Part shown: piece after piece, positions 8,722 to 14,966 of the stretch
Position numbering within the stretch: the stretch's first letter is position 1
Layout of the letters: each line of letters opens with the position of its first letter
Assembly: GCA_012514505.1 (NCBI GenBank)
Contig: JAAZAD010000220.1
Span: 1 to 40,153 of the forward strand
DNA length: 40,153 nt
Origin: Rhodococcus sp. (in: high G+C Gram-positive bacteria)
GTDB lineage: Bacteria; Actinomycetota; Actinomycetes; Mycobacteriales; Mycobacteriaceae
Reading direction: 5' to 3'
Notes under the pieces: model-generated
What the model was told of the DNA's origin: nothing
Databases searched by the model: none
The model's input: the letters and a program-made list of their open reading frames with translations, nothing else
Program-made: the position numbers and the translations under genes

Positions 8722-8739
8722 CTATCGATGCCACGAAGT

Positions 8740-8880
8740 CCAGCTGGCCACCCTCAAGGATGATGAGCGGTCGCAGTCTGTCTGTGGATCCTCTGCGTTG
8801 TTGCGCGGTGTGGCGAAGGCAGTGACCCGCCGCCGATGGGCGAGTGGGGCCGATTTTTCATCGGGCGCAATACGTAGAGC
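8740..8880 (+). repeat. Fossil right terminus of the recA-xre-recB element
   Basis: This stretch aligns with 17420-17556, the right end of element 1. Shared blocks include AGGATG, CTCTGCGTT, the GTTGCG/GGTGT stretch, TTCATC and the terminal GCAATACGTAGAG (GCAATACGCAGAG in element 1) at 8867-8879. Orientation is the same as in element 1, but no recombinase genes lie to its left. It is therefore a leftover end of an older copy. Alignment was by eye. Confidence 0.65.
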
Positions 8881-8920
8881 TCTGACCTTCACGAGCGATG
8901 TTATCGGCCAATCCTTAGGG

Positions 8921-8949
8921 TTGATGATGGCTAGTAGTGTGGCTAATAT
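8921..8949 (+). promoter_or_regulatory. relBE promoter, leaderless
   Basis: TTGATG (8921-8926), a 17-bp spacer and TAATAT (8944-8949) form a near-ideal sigma70-type promoter. The TAATAT ends 6 nt before the antitoxin ATG at 8956, so transcription should start at or next to the start codon and give a leaderless mRNA, as is frequent in mycobacteria and relatives. Confidence 0.7.
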
Positions 8950-8955
8950 TGGGCG

Positions 8956-9228
8956 ATGACCACAGTGCCGCTCGGCGAGGCAAAGGACCGGCTTTCCGCA
9001 CTCATCGAGGACGTCGAGAAGACGCACGACCGAGTCACGATCACCAAGCACGGACGACCCGCCGCCGTGCTCATCTCCGCCGACGACCTCGACGAACTGA
9101 ATGAGACCATTCACTGGTTGTCCCAGCCTGGGATTCGCGCCGTAGTCGACGCAGGCGATCGCGAGTATGCGGCAGGCGAGACGACGTCCCTCGCTGATCT
9201 AAGGGCAGAGCTCGGAATCTCCGAGTGA
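8956..9228 (+). CDS. relB: RelB-type antitoxin (Phd/YefM family)
   Basis: 90 aa. The N-terminal Phd/YefM dimerisation and DNA-binding pattern is VPLGEAKDRLSALIEDVEKTHDRVTITKHGRPAAVLISADDLDEL, and the acidic C-terminal tail (LADLRAELGISE) would wrap the toxin. It resembles mycobacterial RelB of the RelBE family. The stop overlaps the toxin start (GTGA), so the two are translationally coupled. Antitoxin and complex are expected to repress the promoter at 8921-8949. A truncated second copy lies at 8569-8721. Confidence 0.9.
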   Translation: MTTVPLGEAKDRLSALIEDVEKTHDRVTITKHGRPAAVLISADDLDELNETIHWLSQPGIRAVVDAGDREYAAGETTSLADLRAELGISE

Positions 9229-9497
9229 ACGCCGACCCATACGGCGTTGAGTTCGCTTCGGCGGCTAAACGATCCCTGGCACGCCTCCCTGGCCGCATCG
9301 TGCACGCGGTGGTCGAGTTCATCGCTGGGCCGCTGGCAGGGAACCCCCACCGATTGAGCAAGCCCCTCCGCTTTGAACTCGAAGGGACTCGCTCAGCGCG
9401 CCGCGGTGACTATCGGGTGCTCCTACGGGTCGACGAGGCGCGACACGTAATTGTCGTCCTGCACATCGACCACCGAGCCCATGTGTACCGAACCTGA
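9225..9497 (+). CDS. relE: RelE-type mRNA interferase toxin
   Basis: 90 aa with the RelE/ParE fold pattern: YGVEFASAAKRSLARLPGRIVHAVVEFIAGPLAGNPHRLSKPLRFELEGTRSARRGDYRVLLRVDEARHVIVVLHIDHRAHVYRT. The SARRGDYRVLL core and the C-terminal H-I-D-H-R-x-x-V-Y-R segment match mycobacterial RelE. Such toxins cleave mRNA at the ribosome. GTG start at 9225, 4 nt inside relB. The pair lies between two element termini and may stabilise the island (inference). Confidence 0.9.
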   Translation: MNADPYGVEFASAAKRSLARLPGRIVHAVVEFIAGPLAGNPHRLSKPLRFELEGTRSARRGDYRVLLRVDEARHVIVVLHIDHRAHVYRT

Positions 9498-9677
9498 ATG
9501 TCGGAGGCCGCCGGATCATGCTGATCGTCGGCCGAGCAGTCGCCGCCGACGACCAGGCTCGTGGCCAGATCCAGGATGATCTTCGCTGGATCGCGTGTCG
9601 CGAGGGGTTTACGCCACGGCGCGAGCTCTGTCCGGAGAGCGTTGGCCAGTCCGGAGATTGGTTCGATAGGTGAGGTT
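9498..9677. other. Non-coding stretch between relE and the first left terminus
   Basis: I see no gene, clear repeat or hairpin here. Together with 9678-9964 it makes a 467-bp gap, most of the rest being element termini and an arsC stump. Confidence 0.5.
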
Positions 9678-9758
9678 TAGTGGACACCCTGCGTATTGCA
9701 TCCGTGCGTATAGCGGCGTAGATCGGCGCCGAGTCAGCGTTGGTTCCGTCGTCTCTTG
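9678..9758 (+). repeat. Fossil left terminus (copy A) of the ars element
   Basis: About 80 bp nearly identical to 9891-9970, with one 1-nt indel and about nine substitutions. Both start TAGTG(G/A)ACACCCTGCGT, continue ATTGCATCCG(T/A)GCGTAT and include CGAGTCAGCGT and TTCCGTCGTCT. Here the terminus is followed not by an ars operon but by a 32-codon stump of arsC, so it belongs to a deleted element. Confidence 0.85.
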
Positions 9759-9767
9759 AAAAAGGGC

Positions 9768-9866
9768 TTACTTCGTAAGTTCACTGCTGAGGTTTCGGAC
9801 GCGGGTAATAATGTCGTCTCGGATCAGGCGCATTCGTTCGATGCCTTCGATGCCGCGTTCGGAAGG
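9768..9866 (-). pseudogene. 3' stump of an ArsC (arsenate-mycothiol transferase-like) gene
   Basis: On the minus strand 32 codons read [18 protein letters not shown], then [14 protein letters not shown] and a TAA. They match the C-terminus of the intact ArsC at 9965-10381 ([18 protein letters not shown]...). The catalytic N-terminal two thirds are gone. It sits beside terminus A exactly as the intact arsC sits beside terminus B, so a whole element probably once began here and was cut down to ~190 bp. Confidence 0.88.
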
Positions 9867-9890
9867 GCGCGGGTGTACTGCGGAAGCCCG

Positions 9891-9970
9891 TAGTGAACAC
9901 CCTGCGTATTGCATCCGAGCGTATTGCGCCTATATCGGCACCGAGTCAGCGTGGCTTCCGTCGTCTATTG
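9891..9970 (+). repeat. Left terminus (copy B) of element 1
   Basis: Contains ACCCTGCGTATTGCATC, the exact reverse complement of the right-terminal GATGCAATACGCAGGGT of element 2 (28922-28938). A second GCGTATTGC follows 7 bp later, giving tandem repeat units as at recombinase core sites. It overlaps the last codons of arsC at 9965. Confidence 0.8.
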
Positions 9971-10381
9971 AGCCGTGGCCTCCGGGGTGAGATCGGCGGC
10001 GAGCGCCCGGACGCGGGCGGTGATGTCGTCGCGGACTAGTCGCATGCGTTCGATGCCGTCGATGCCGCGTTCGGATGGCTCGTCGGTGTCCCAGTTGATG
10101 ACGGTGACGCCGGGTGCATCGACGACGGCTTCCCGACCCAGGGTGATCACTTTGTCGACGCGGGCGAGGAGGGCTGGGTCGATGCCGACCGGGACGTGTC
10201 CGGTGATGTCGACGCCGACTTCGGCGAGGGCCTGGGCGGAGAGTGTGTTGACGGCGGTGCCGGGGCGGGTGCCGGCTGAGTGGACCTCGATCGCATCGCC
10301 GACGGCCTGGCGCAGGAGGCCTTCGGCCATCACGGACTTGCCGCCGTTTTTGACGCAGACGAACAGCACGGACGGTGTCAT
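9965..10381 (-). CDS. arsC: Arsenate reductase, arsenate-mycothiol transferase type
   Basis: 138 aa, low-molecular-weight phosphatase fold. The P-loop reads [10 protein letters not shown]: the catalytic Cys is present but the usual CX5R arginine is Lys. From memory, corynebacterial arsenate-mycothiol transferases (ArsC1/ArsC2) also have GGKS here, so this is a subfamily trait, not damage. HSAGTRPG and [25 protein letters not shown] are further signatures. It would link arsenate to mycothiol for reduction to arsenite by mycoredoxin. The start overlaps the acr3 stop (ATGA), so it is the last gene of arsR-acr3-arsC and its arsenite product would be exported by Acr3. Confidence 0.9.
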   Translation of the reverse strand: MTPSVLFVCVKNGGKSVMAEGLLRQAVGDAIEVHSAGTRPGTAVNTLSAQALAEVGVDITGHVPVGIDPALLARVDKVITLGREAVVDAPGVTVINWDTDEPSERGIDGIERMRLVRDDITARVRALAADLTPEATAQ

Positions 10382-11469
10382 GGCAGGCCCCTTTCGGTGG
10401 GCTGAGAAGTGTTGGGGGTGAACCGGTTGCGGAGGGCGAGGGAGACGTAGACCAAGGCGACCAGGACGGGGACCTCTATGAGGGGTCCGACGACGCCGGC
10501 GAGGGCCTGACCGGAGGTGGCGCCGTAGGTGCCGATCGCGACGGCGATAGCCAGTTCGAAGTTGTTACCCGCTGCGGTGAACGCGAGCGTGGTCGTGCGT
10601 TCGTAGCCCAGGCCCAAGAGGGCGCCGAGGAGGTAGCCGCCGCCCCACATGATGGCGAAGTAGGCCAGTAGCGGCAGTGCGATGCGGGCGACGTCGGCGG
10701 GGCGGGAGGTGATCTGGTCGCCTTGGAGGCTGAAGAGCAGCACGATCGTGAACAGCAGCCCGTACAGGGCCCACGGTCCGATGCGAGGAAGGAACGATTG
10801 TTCGTACCAGTCGCGGCCGCGGCGGCGTTCCCCGATCCGGCGGCTGAGGTACCCGGCGAGCAGGGGGATGCCGAGGAAGATGAGCACTGACTTGGCGATC
10901 TGCCACGGTGAGGTATCGATGGTGGTCTGTTCCAGGCCGAGCCAGCCGGGCAGGACCGACAGGTAGAACCAGCCCAGGACGGCGAACATCAGGACCTGGA
11001 ACACCGAGTTGATCGCCACGAGCACGGCGGCGGCTTCCCGGTCACCGCAGGCGAGGTCGTTCCAGATGATGACCATCGCGATGCAGCGGGCCAGGCCGAC
11101 GATGATGAGTCCGGTGCGGTACTCGGGCAGGTCCGGCAGCAGGAGCCACGCCAGGGCGAACATCAGTGCCGGGCCGACAACCCAGTTCAGGACCAGCGAT
11201 CCGACCAGCAGGCGACGGTCGCTGGTGACGGTGTCGAGGCGGTCGTAGCGGACTTTCGCCAGCACCGGGTACATCATGATCAGCAGGCCGAGTGCGATCG
11301 GCAGGGAGATCCCGTCGACCTGAATCTTGTCGATGGCGGTGTTCAGGCTCGGGATCAGGCGGCCGAGCAGCAGCCCGGCGACCATCGCCAACCCGATCCA
11401 CACCGGGAGGAACCGGTCCAGGGTCGACAACTTCCCGGCGACGCTGCGGCTCGGCGTCTGGACGCTCAT
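10378..11469 (-). CDS. acr3: Arsenite efflux permease Acr3
   Basis: 363 aa from the ATG at 11469, which overlaps the arsR stop (ATGA). The longer frame to 11658 runs into arsR and is rejected. Ten hydrophobic segments, starting at [21 protein letters not shown]. The Acr3 hallmarks are C129 in [19 protein letters not shown] (helix 4) and the conserved Glu in [14 protein letters not shown] (helix 9). It exports arsenite from the cytoplasm. The second copy at 20826-21941 is closely similar along its length. Expression should be controlled by the ArsR encoded immediately upstream. Confidence 0.95.
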   Translation of the reverse strand: MSVQTPSRSVAGKLSTLDRFLPVWIGLAMVAGLLLGRLIPSLNTAIDKIQVDGISLPIALGLLIMMYPVLAKVRYDRLDTVTSDRRLLVGSLVLNWVVGPALMFALAWLLLPDLPEYRTGLIIVGLARCIAMVIIWNDLACGDREAAAVLVAINSVFQVLMFAVLGWFYLSVLPGWLGLEQTTIDTSPWQIAKSVLIFLGIPLLAGYLSRRIGERRRGRDWYEQSFLPRIGPWALYGLLFTIVLLFSLQGDQITSRPADVARIALPLLAYFAIMWGGGYLLGALLGLGYERTTTLAFTAAGNNFELAIAVAIGTYGATSGQALAGVVGPLIEVPVLVALVYVSLALRNRFTPNTSQPTERGLP

Positions 11470-11828
11470 GCCAGGGCCTTCCCGGTCAGCGGTGCCACGA
11501 TGCCGGCGATGACGTCGAGGGCGGCCGGCACCACCCGATAGTGCACCCACGATCCGCGGCGTTCGGACTCCAGGAGCCCAGCGGTCCGCAGGACCTTCAG
11601 GTGGTGGGAGACCGTCGGCTGCGAGACATCGACCGCCGGCGAGATGTCGCACACGCACGCCTGACCGCCGTCGTGGCTGGCGATCAAGCTGAACAACTGC
11701 AACCGCACCGGATCGGCGAGCGCCTTGAACACCGCGGCCGCCTGCACCGACTGCTCGGGCGTCAGCGGCTCACGCACCAGCGGCGAACACCGCACCGGCG
11801 AGACTTCGATCCCCAATGATTTCGACAT
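11466..11828 (-). CDS. arsR: ArsR-family arsenic-responsive repressor
   Basis: 120 aa from the ATG at 11828; an in-frame GTG at 11846 would add 6 residues. Winged-helix ArsR/SmtB fold: VFKALADPVRLQLFSLIASHDGGQACVCDISPAVDVSQPTVSHHLKVLRTAGLLESERRGSWVHYRV. The metal-binding ACVCDIS at the start of the recognition region gives the Cys-x-Cys typical of As(III)-sensing ArsR. It is the first gene of the arsR-acr3-arsC operon. The AT-rich stretch around 11828-11857 (GATATTGACA, CGATAT) is the likely operator, cleaner in copy 2. Confidence 0.92.
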   Translation of the reverse strand: MSKSLGIEVSPVRCSPLVREPLTPEQSVQAAAVFKALADPVRLQLFSLIASHDGGQACVCDISPAVDVSQPTVSHHLKVLRTAGLLESERRGSWVHYRVVPAALDVIAGIVAPLTGKALA

Positions 11829-11870
11829 ACATCGCGATATTGACACTGGTCGATATAGGGTGCAACACGA

Positions 11871-11899
11871 AAGGGCGCCACCCAGAGGGTGACTCCCTT
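11871..11899 (-). terminator. Candidate terminator after arsI
   Basis: On the minus strand an imperfect 13-bp stem (AAGGGAGTCACCC / GGGTGGCGCCCTT, 11 of 13 paired) with a 3-nt loop is followed by TCGTGTT. It lies between the arsI stop (11924) and the arsR start, and could separate arsI from the arsR-acr3-arsC transcript. The U-run is poor. Confidence 0.45.
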
Positions 11900-11923
11900 C
11901 CCCGACTCGGGATCAACGCAGCT

Positions 11924-12394
11924 TCAGCAGCTCGCGGAGGCCGGCGTGCAGCACGTCGACCCCTGCGAAGCCTGCGTCAGGCCCAGATCGGAGCCCGCCG
12001 AGGTGAGGGCGGGTGCCTCACCGAAGGTGTCCGAGTCGGCCAGGACGGTGTAGACCTCCCAGCGTTCACCGTCGGGAGCGCCGACCCACACCTTGTCCTG
12101 CGTGGCGAAACAGCACGTGGTGTTGATCTGCTCCTCGGTGAACAGTCCTTCGCCGGCCAGGCGGGCGATCTCGCCGTGCACGGTCTCACTGGAGTCGACT
12201 TCGACGCCGAGGTGGTTGATGGTGCCGCCCTCGCCGCGGTTCTCCAGCAGGACCAGCTTCAGTGCGGGTTCATCGATCGCGAAGTTCGCATAGCCGGGCT
12301 TGACCTTCGCCGGCGCGGTGTTGAACAGCTTGCTGTAGAACGCGATCGACGCTTCCAGGTCGTCGACGTTGAGAGCGAGTTGAACGCGGGACAT
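11924..12394 (-). CDS. arsI: ArsI/CadI-type VOC lyase (organoarsenical C-As lyase-like)
   Basis: 156 aa from the ATG at 12394 (MSRVQLALNV), preceded by GGAGG; the in-frame ATG four codons upstream lacks this spacing. Vicinal-oxygen-chelate fold with expected metal ligands Q5, H61 (NHLGVEV) and E113 (RWEVY). The vicinal pair C94-C95 in NTTCCFATQDKVWV is the trait of ArsI Fe(II) dioxygenases, which cleave the C-As bond of trivalent methyl- or aryl-arsenicals. A C-terminal CCTPASASC tail could also bind As(III). Mycobacterial homologues are called CadI (cadmium-inducible), so Cd induction is an alternative. It is divergent from the arsR at 12492. Confidence 0.85.
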   Translation of the reverse strand: MSRVQLALNVDDLEASIAFYSKLFNTAPAKVKPGYANFAIDEPALKLVLLENRGEGGTINHLGVEVDSSETVHGEIARLAGEGLFTEEQINTTCCFATQDKVWVGAPDGERWEVYTVLADSDTFGEAPALTSAGSDLGLTQASQGSTCCTPASASC

Positions 12395-12408
12395 GAGAAC
12401 CTCCAAGG

Positions 12409-12426
12409 CTTTGATGAATGTCGAAG
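12409..12426. promoter_or_regulatory. Operator-like dyad in the arsI leader
   Basis: CTTTGA-TGAATG-TCGAAG has 6-bp arms with one mismatch and is nearly the same as the dyad at 12455-12472. It lies just upstream of the arsI ribosome binding site. Two copies between divergent genes suggest binding by the ArsR encoded at 12492. Confidence 0.55.
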
Positions 12427-12454
12427 GATTCGACCGTTCCGTTTTGACCCATAA

Positions 12455-12485
12455 CTTTGATGTATGTCAAAGTGTTCGGTAGATT
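12455..12485 (+). promoter_or_regulatory. Operator and leaderless promoter of the second arsR
   Basis: A perfect dyad CTTTGA-TGTATG-TCAAAG (12455-12472) overlaps a TTGATG -35 box (12457-12462). After 17 bp comes TAGATT (12480-12485), which ends 6 nt before the ATG at 12492. This is a leaderless autoregulated promoter: a repressor on the dyad would cover the -35 box and the start of the divergent arsI control region. Confidence 0.7.
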
Positions 12486-12491
12486 GGAACC

Positions 12492-12845
12492 ATGCCCAAG
12501 CCATTGCCCATGATCGACGTCAGCGCTCCGATCTGCTGCGCACCTCTGGCGGCCGGGCCGATGTCGACAGAGAATGCGGTCGAGCTCGCGCTGCGGCTCA
12601 AAGCTCTCGCCGACCCGACTCGAATCCGGATGATGTCTCTGCTGATGGCAGACCCGACCCGCGAAATGACCGCCACTGACCTCGCCTCCGCGGTCAACGT
12701 CTCCGGCGGCACCGCGACACATCACCTCAACCAACTCCGCGGCGCAGGCTTGGTCGCCTCGCAACGTCGCGGAGTGAACAACATCTACCGCGCCGAGCCC
12801 GCCAACCTCGAAGCACTCCGCGCCGTTCTCAACACGTGCTGCTGA
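12492..12845 (+). CDS. ArsR-family regulator with CC motifs at both ends
   Basis: 117 aa. N-terminal ISAPICCAPLAAGPMS-like segment with vicinal C17-C18 lies ahead of the ArsR core (LALRLKALADPTRIRMMSLLM, GGTATHHLNQLRGAGLVASQRRGVNNIYRAEP). The protein ends NTCC. The N-terminal CC matches the position of C15-C16 in Corynebacterium glutamicum ArsR. The third ligand there (C55) is missing here, and the C-terminal CC may replace it (inference). It is divergent from arsI and probably controls arsI and itself through the dyads at 12409 and 12455. The homologue at 22936-23289 has the same arrangement. Confidence 0.88.
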   Translation: MPKPLPMIDVSAPICCAPLAAGPMSTENAVELALRLKALADPTRIRMMSLLMADPTREMTATDLASAVNVSGGTATHHLNQLRGAGLVASQRRGVNNIYRAEPANLEALRAVLNTCC

Positions 12846-12872
12846 ACGATCAGTTCTCGTTTGGGCGAGGTG

Positions 12873-14360
12873 TCATCGGATCCGTCGACCCGTGTAGCGT
12901 GCCCACGTTTCGGCTGAGCGTTCGGCATGATTGAACGCGACCTGGTGGCTGTAGCCCAGGGCGTCAGCGACGACCGGCGGTGGGCATTCGACGACCAGAT
13001 CGTCCAGAGCGCTGTTGCGGGCGCCGAGATTGCTCAGCCCGATCTGGCGTAGGCGGTGCATGATTGTGTCGGGATACAGGTGGTCGCCCGCGTGAGTTCC
13101 GGGGAATAGCCAGGGGTTGTCGTTGCTGCTGGTGCGGAGATTTGTTCTGCTGCGCAGCAGTTCGCGGACGAGCTCGGCGAACGGTTCGGGAACGTCGACG
13201 GGGTGTCGACCGAAAGTGATGGTCATGGGCTCGCCATCGACGATGTCTGCGGTGCGGGTTCGGACGATGCCTTTGAGGGGCTGGGCGTAGAGCAGAATCA
13301 GAATGCCCGCGACGCGATAGGGAAGCGCCTCACTGTGACCGGCGACGAGTTCGCCGATCCAGGCGATGCGCTGGTCCTGGGTGAGTGATGGACAGGTCTG
13401 CGCGTATCGCGGATCGAGAGTCACCGTGGTGTTGAGCTTGTTGCGTTTGCTGACGACCAGGAACGTTCGGATTGCGTGCCGAGTCGTCGGTCCGGTGGCG
13501 ATCCATTGGTCGACATCGTATTGGGTACAGGTCTGAATCGTGCGGCCGTGAGTCGTGTGGAGCCAGCACAGGAATTTCACGGTTTCGGTGATCTCCTGCT
13601 TTGCTGATCGTACGGCGGGCTGGGTGTCTTGTCCCGAATCGGCGATCTCGCGGATACGTCGCAGATGGTGCCACGTTGCGAAGTGCCGTGCTGGTTGAGC
13701 GACGTCGGTGGCTAGTCCGTCGAGCTTGTCCTCGATCCATCGCTCGAACCGGGGGAGCCACGGGTCCCGCGGCGGGAGGAGCTCGTGGTGTTGCATGAGC
13801 GCCCGCAGATGCTCGGTGGCCCGGCCGGGATGCTGGTCGAGACCGTCATGCGTTGCAGGGATCGACCCGTCGCCGAGGCCTCGCAGCAGAGCCTGAACTC
13901 GGGGTGAGCGCTTCCAGACGATCGTTGATTCCGGACGCTTTGCTGAGCAGAGGGCATCGACGAGGCCGATTAGTGCCGGATCGGAAGGTTCGCCGCCGAG
14001 CAGTCCGTACAGATCCTCCCGGACCGCGCACCGAGCACAGATGTCACGGCGATGGTGGCCGTTCTCCTCCCCGCATCGTCGGCAGTGAAAGTCATCGGCA
14101 ATTCCAGCGCACGGTGCGCACAAGGGGATTCCTGATGGTGGTGTGGTGGGGCCGGGGAGGAGACGTTCGGTGCCGCATGCGGGGCAGATCCCGTGAGTGT
14201 GGATCGCGGTGAACCAGCAGGTGAAACACACGCGACCTTCGGGCCAGTGCGCTTGGATGCGGGAGGTGGATCGTCCGCATCGATCGCAGACCCACTTCCC
14301 ATCGGCCAGCCGCGGTCGGCCGCGAGTTGGTGTGTGCGGTTTCAATCCGTCCGGTCGCAT
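12873..14360 (-). CDS. RecB1: triple zinc-ribbon protein with degenerate tyrosine-recombinase domain
   Basis: 495 aa. The first ~110 residues hold an AT-hook-like RGRPRL and six CxxC pairs, i.e. three four-Cys zinc ribbons (CDRC/CFTC, CPAC/CAPC, CRRC/CARC). A helical region follows, then from about 270 a SAM-like core-binding domain (EITETVKFLCWLHTTHGRTI...VDQWIATGP) and a tyrosine-recombinase-like catalytic domain. The box I Arg appears as Lys (LLYAQPLKGIV) and the HxxR box as LGAR. A C-terminal ALGYSHQVAFNHAERSAETWARY keeps a Tyr at the right place. It is likely a DNA-binding partner of RecA rather than an active nuclease. ATG with GAGGT upstream; 21 nt after xre. Confidence 0.82.
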   Translation of the reverse strand: MRPDGLKPHTPTRGRPRLADGKWVCDRCGRSTSRIQAHWPEGRVCFTCWFTAIHTHGICPACGTERLLPGPTTPPSGIPLCAPCAGIADDFHCRRCGEENGHHRRDICARCAVREDLYGLLGGEPSDPALIGLVDALCSAKRPESTIVWKRSPRVQALLRGLGDGSIPATHDGLDQHPGRATEHLRALMQHHELLPPRDPWLPRFERWIEDKLDGLATDVAQPARHFATWHHLRRIREIADSGQDTQPAVRSAKQEITETVKFLCWLHTTHGRTIQTCTQYDVDQWIATGPTTRHAIRTFLVVSKRNKLNTTVTLDPRYAQTCPSLTQDQRIAWIGELVAGHSEALPYRVAGILILLYAQPLKGIVRTRTADIVDGEPMTITFGRHPVDVPEPFAELVRELLRSRTNLRTSSNDNPWLFPGTHAGDHLYPDTIMHRLRQIGLSNLGARNSALDDLVVECPPPVVADALGYSHQVAFNHAERSAETWARYTGRRIR

Positions 14361-14381
14361 CTCGGTTACCTCATTTCGAAC

Positions 14382-14714
14382 CTATTCATCGAGGATGTTC
14401 GCCCGCCGCGGGCGCGTTGTGCGGTCGAGTGGTACGACGTTCGGGCCGCTGTTGGTTGCGGTACGTCGTTCGCGTGCGTTGACAGCGGTAACGGTGACCA
14501 GGGCGTCGGGGTCGCAGCCGAAGATGTCGCACAGGGCCGCGATCAGTTGCAGGGAGACGCGTTCGGGTCTCTGGTTGACCAGGCGATAGACCTGCGGCCG
14601 TGACAGGGAGATGTCGCGTTCGGCGAGGAGCGGAATGAGGTCAGTGGTGTTGTTCATGCCTCGAGCTGCCATCAGCTCGGCCAGGCGCCAGGTGTAGTCG
14701 ACGTGTCTCTTCAT
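14382..14714 (-). CDS. Xre1: small Cro/C1-type HTH protein of the recombinase module
   Basis: 110 aa. HTH at about residues 20-75 (LIPLLAERDISLSRPQVYRLVNQRPERVSLQLIAALCDIFGCDPDALV), then a basic tail ending RRANILDE. The start ATG overlaps the recA stop (ATGA). It may act as repressor of the module or as a directionality factor, like the small third proteins of Tn554-type elements (inference). The copy at 27247-27579 differs at about 15 positions, so the function is under selection. Confidence 0.85.
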   Translation of the reverse strand: MKRHVDYTWRLAELMAARGMNNTTDLIPLLAERDISLSRPQVYRLVNQRPERVSLQLIAALCDIFGCDPDALVTVTAVNARERRTATNSGPNVVPLDRTTRPRRANILDE

Positions 14715-14957
14715 TTCGGGGCGCCTTCCGCTGCGCTGTGCAGTGCCTGTTGCATCGTTCGATCGAGCGCCGATCGCAACGTCGACCGGCGGAACTCGTC
14801 AGAGGTGAACTGATAGATGCCGGTGGTCGAGGCGTACTCGTGGCCCATCTGGTCCTGAACGAACCGCGGGTCCCATCCGTCTTCTAGCAGGTGTGTCGCG
14901 TACGAGCGGCGAAACGAATGCAGGTCTACGCCCGCCGGGATGCCGATGTCCGTGCAG
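14711..14957 (-). pseudogene. RecA1 3' half, cut off by IS256 insertion
   Basis: The minus-strand frame reads YCTDIGIPAGVDLHSFRRS, then YATHLLEDGWDPRFVQDQMG, HEYASTTGIYQF and on to a stop at 14711, in frame with xre as ATGA. It carries the HxxR box (HSFR), the GHE histidine box and the catalytic Tyr (GIY) of a tyrosine recombinase. Its 5' half is at 16442-17302, on the far side of the IS256-family element. Rejoining the halves would restore a ~365-aa RecA. Confidence 0.85.
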
Positions 14958-14966
14958 TACCCGGCG

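Noticed and set aside
9965-10381. ArsC inactivated by loss of the CX5R arginine
   Set aside because: Both mycothiol-type copies share Lys there, and corynebacterial arsenate-mycothiol transferases show the same GGKS as I remember, so it is a family feature.
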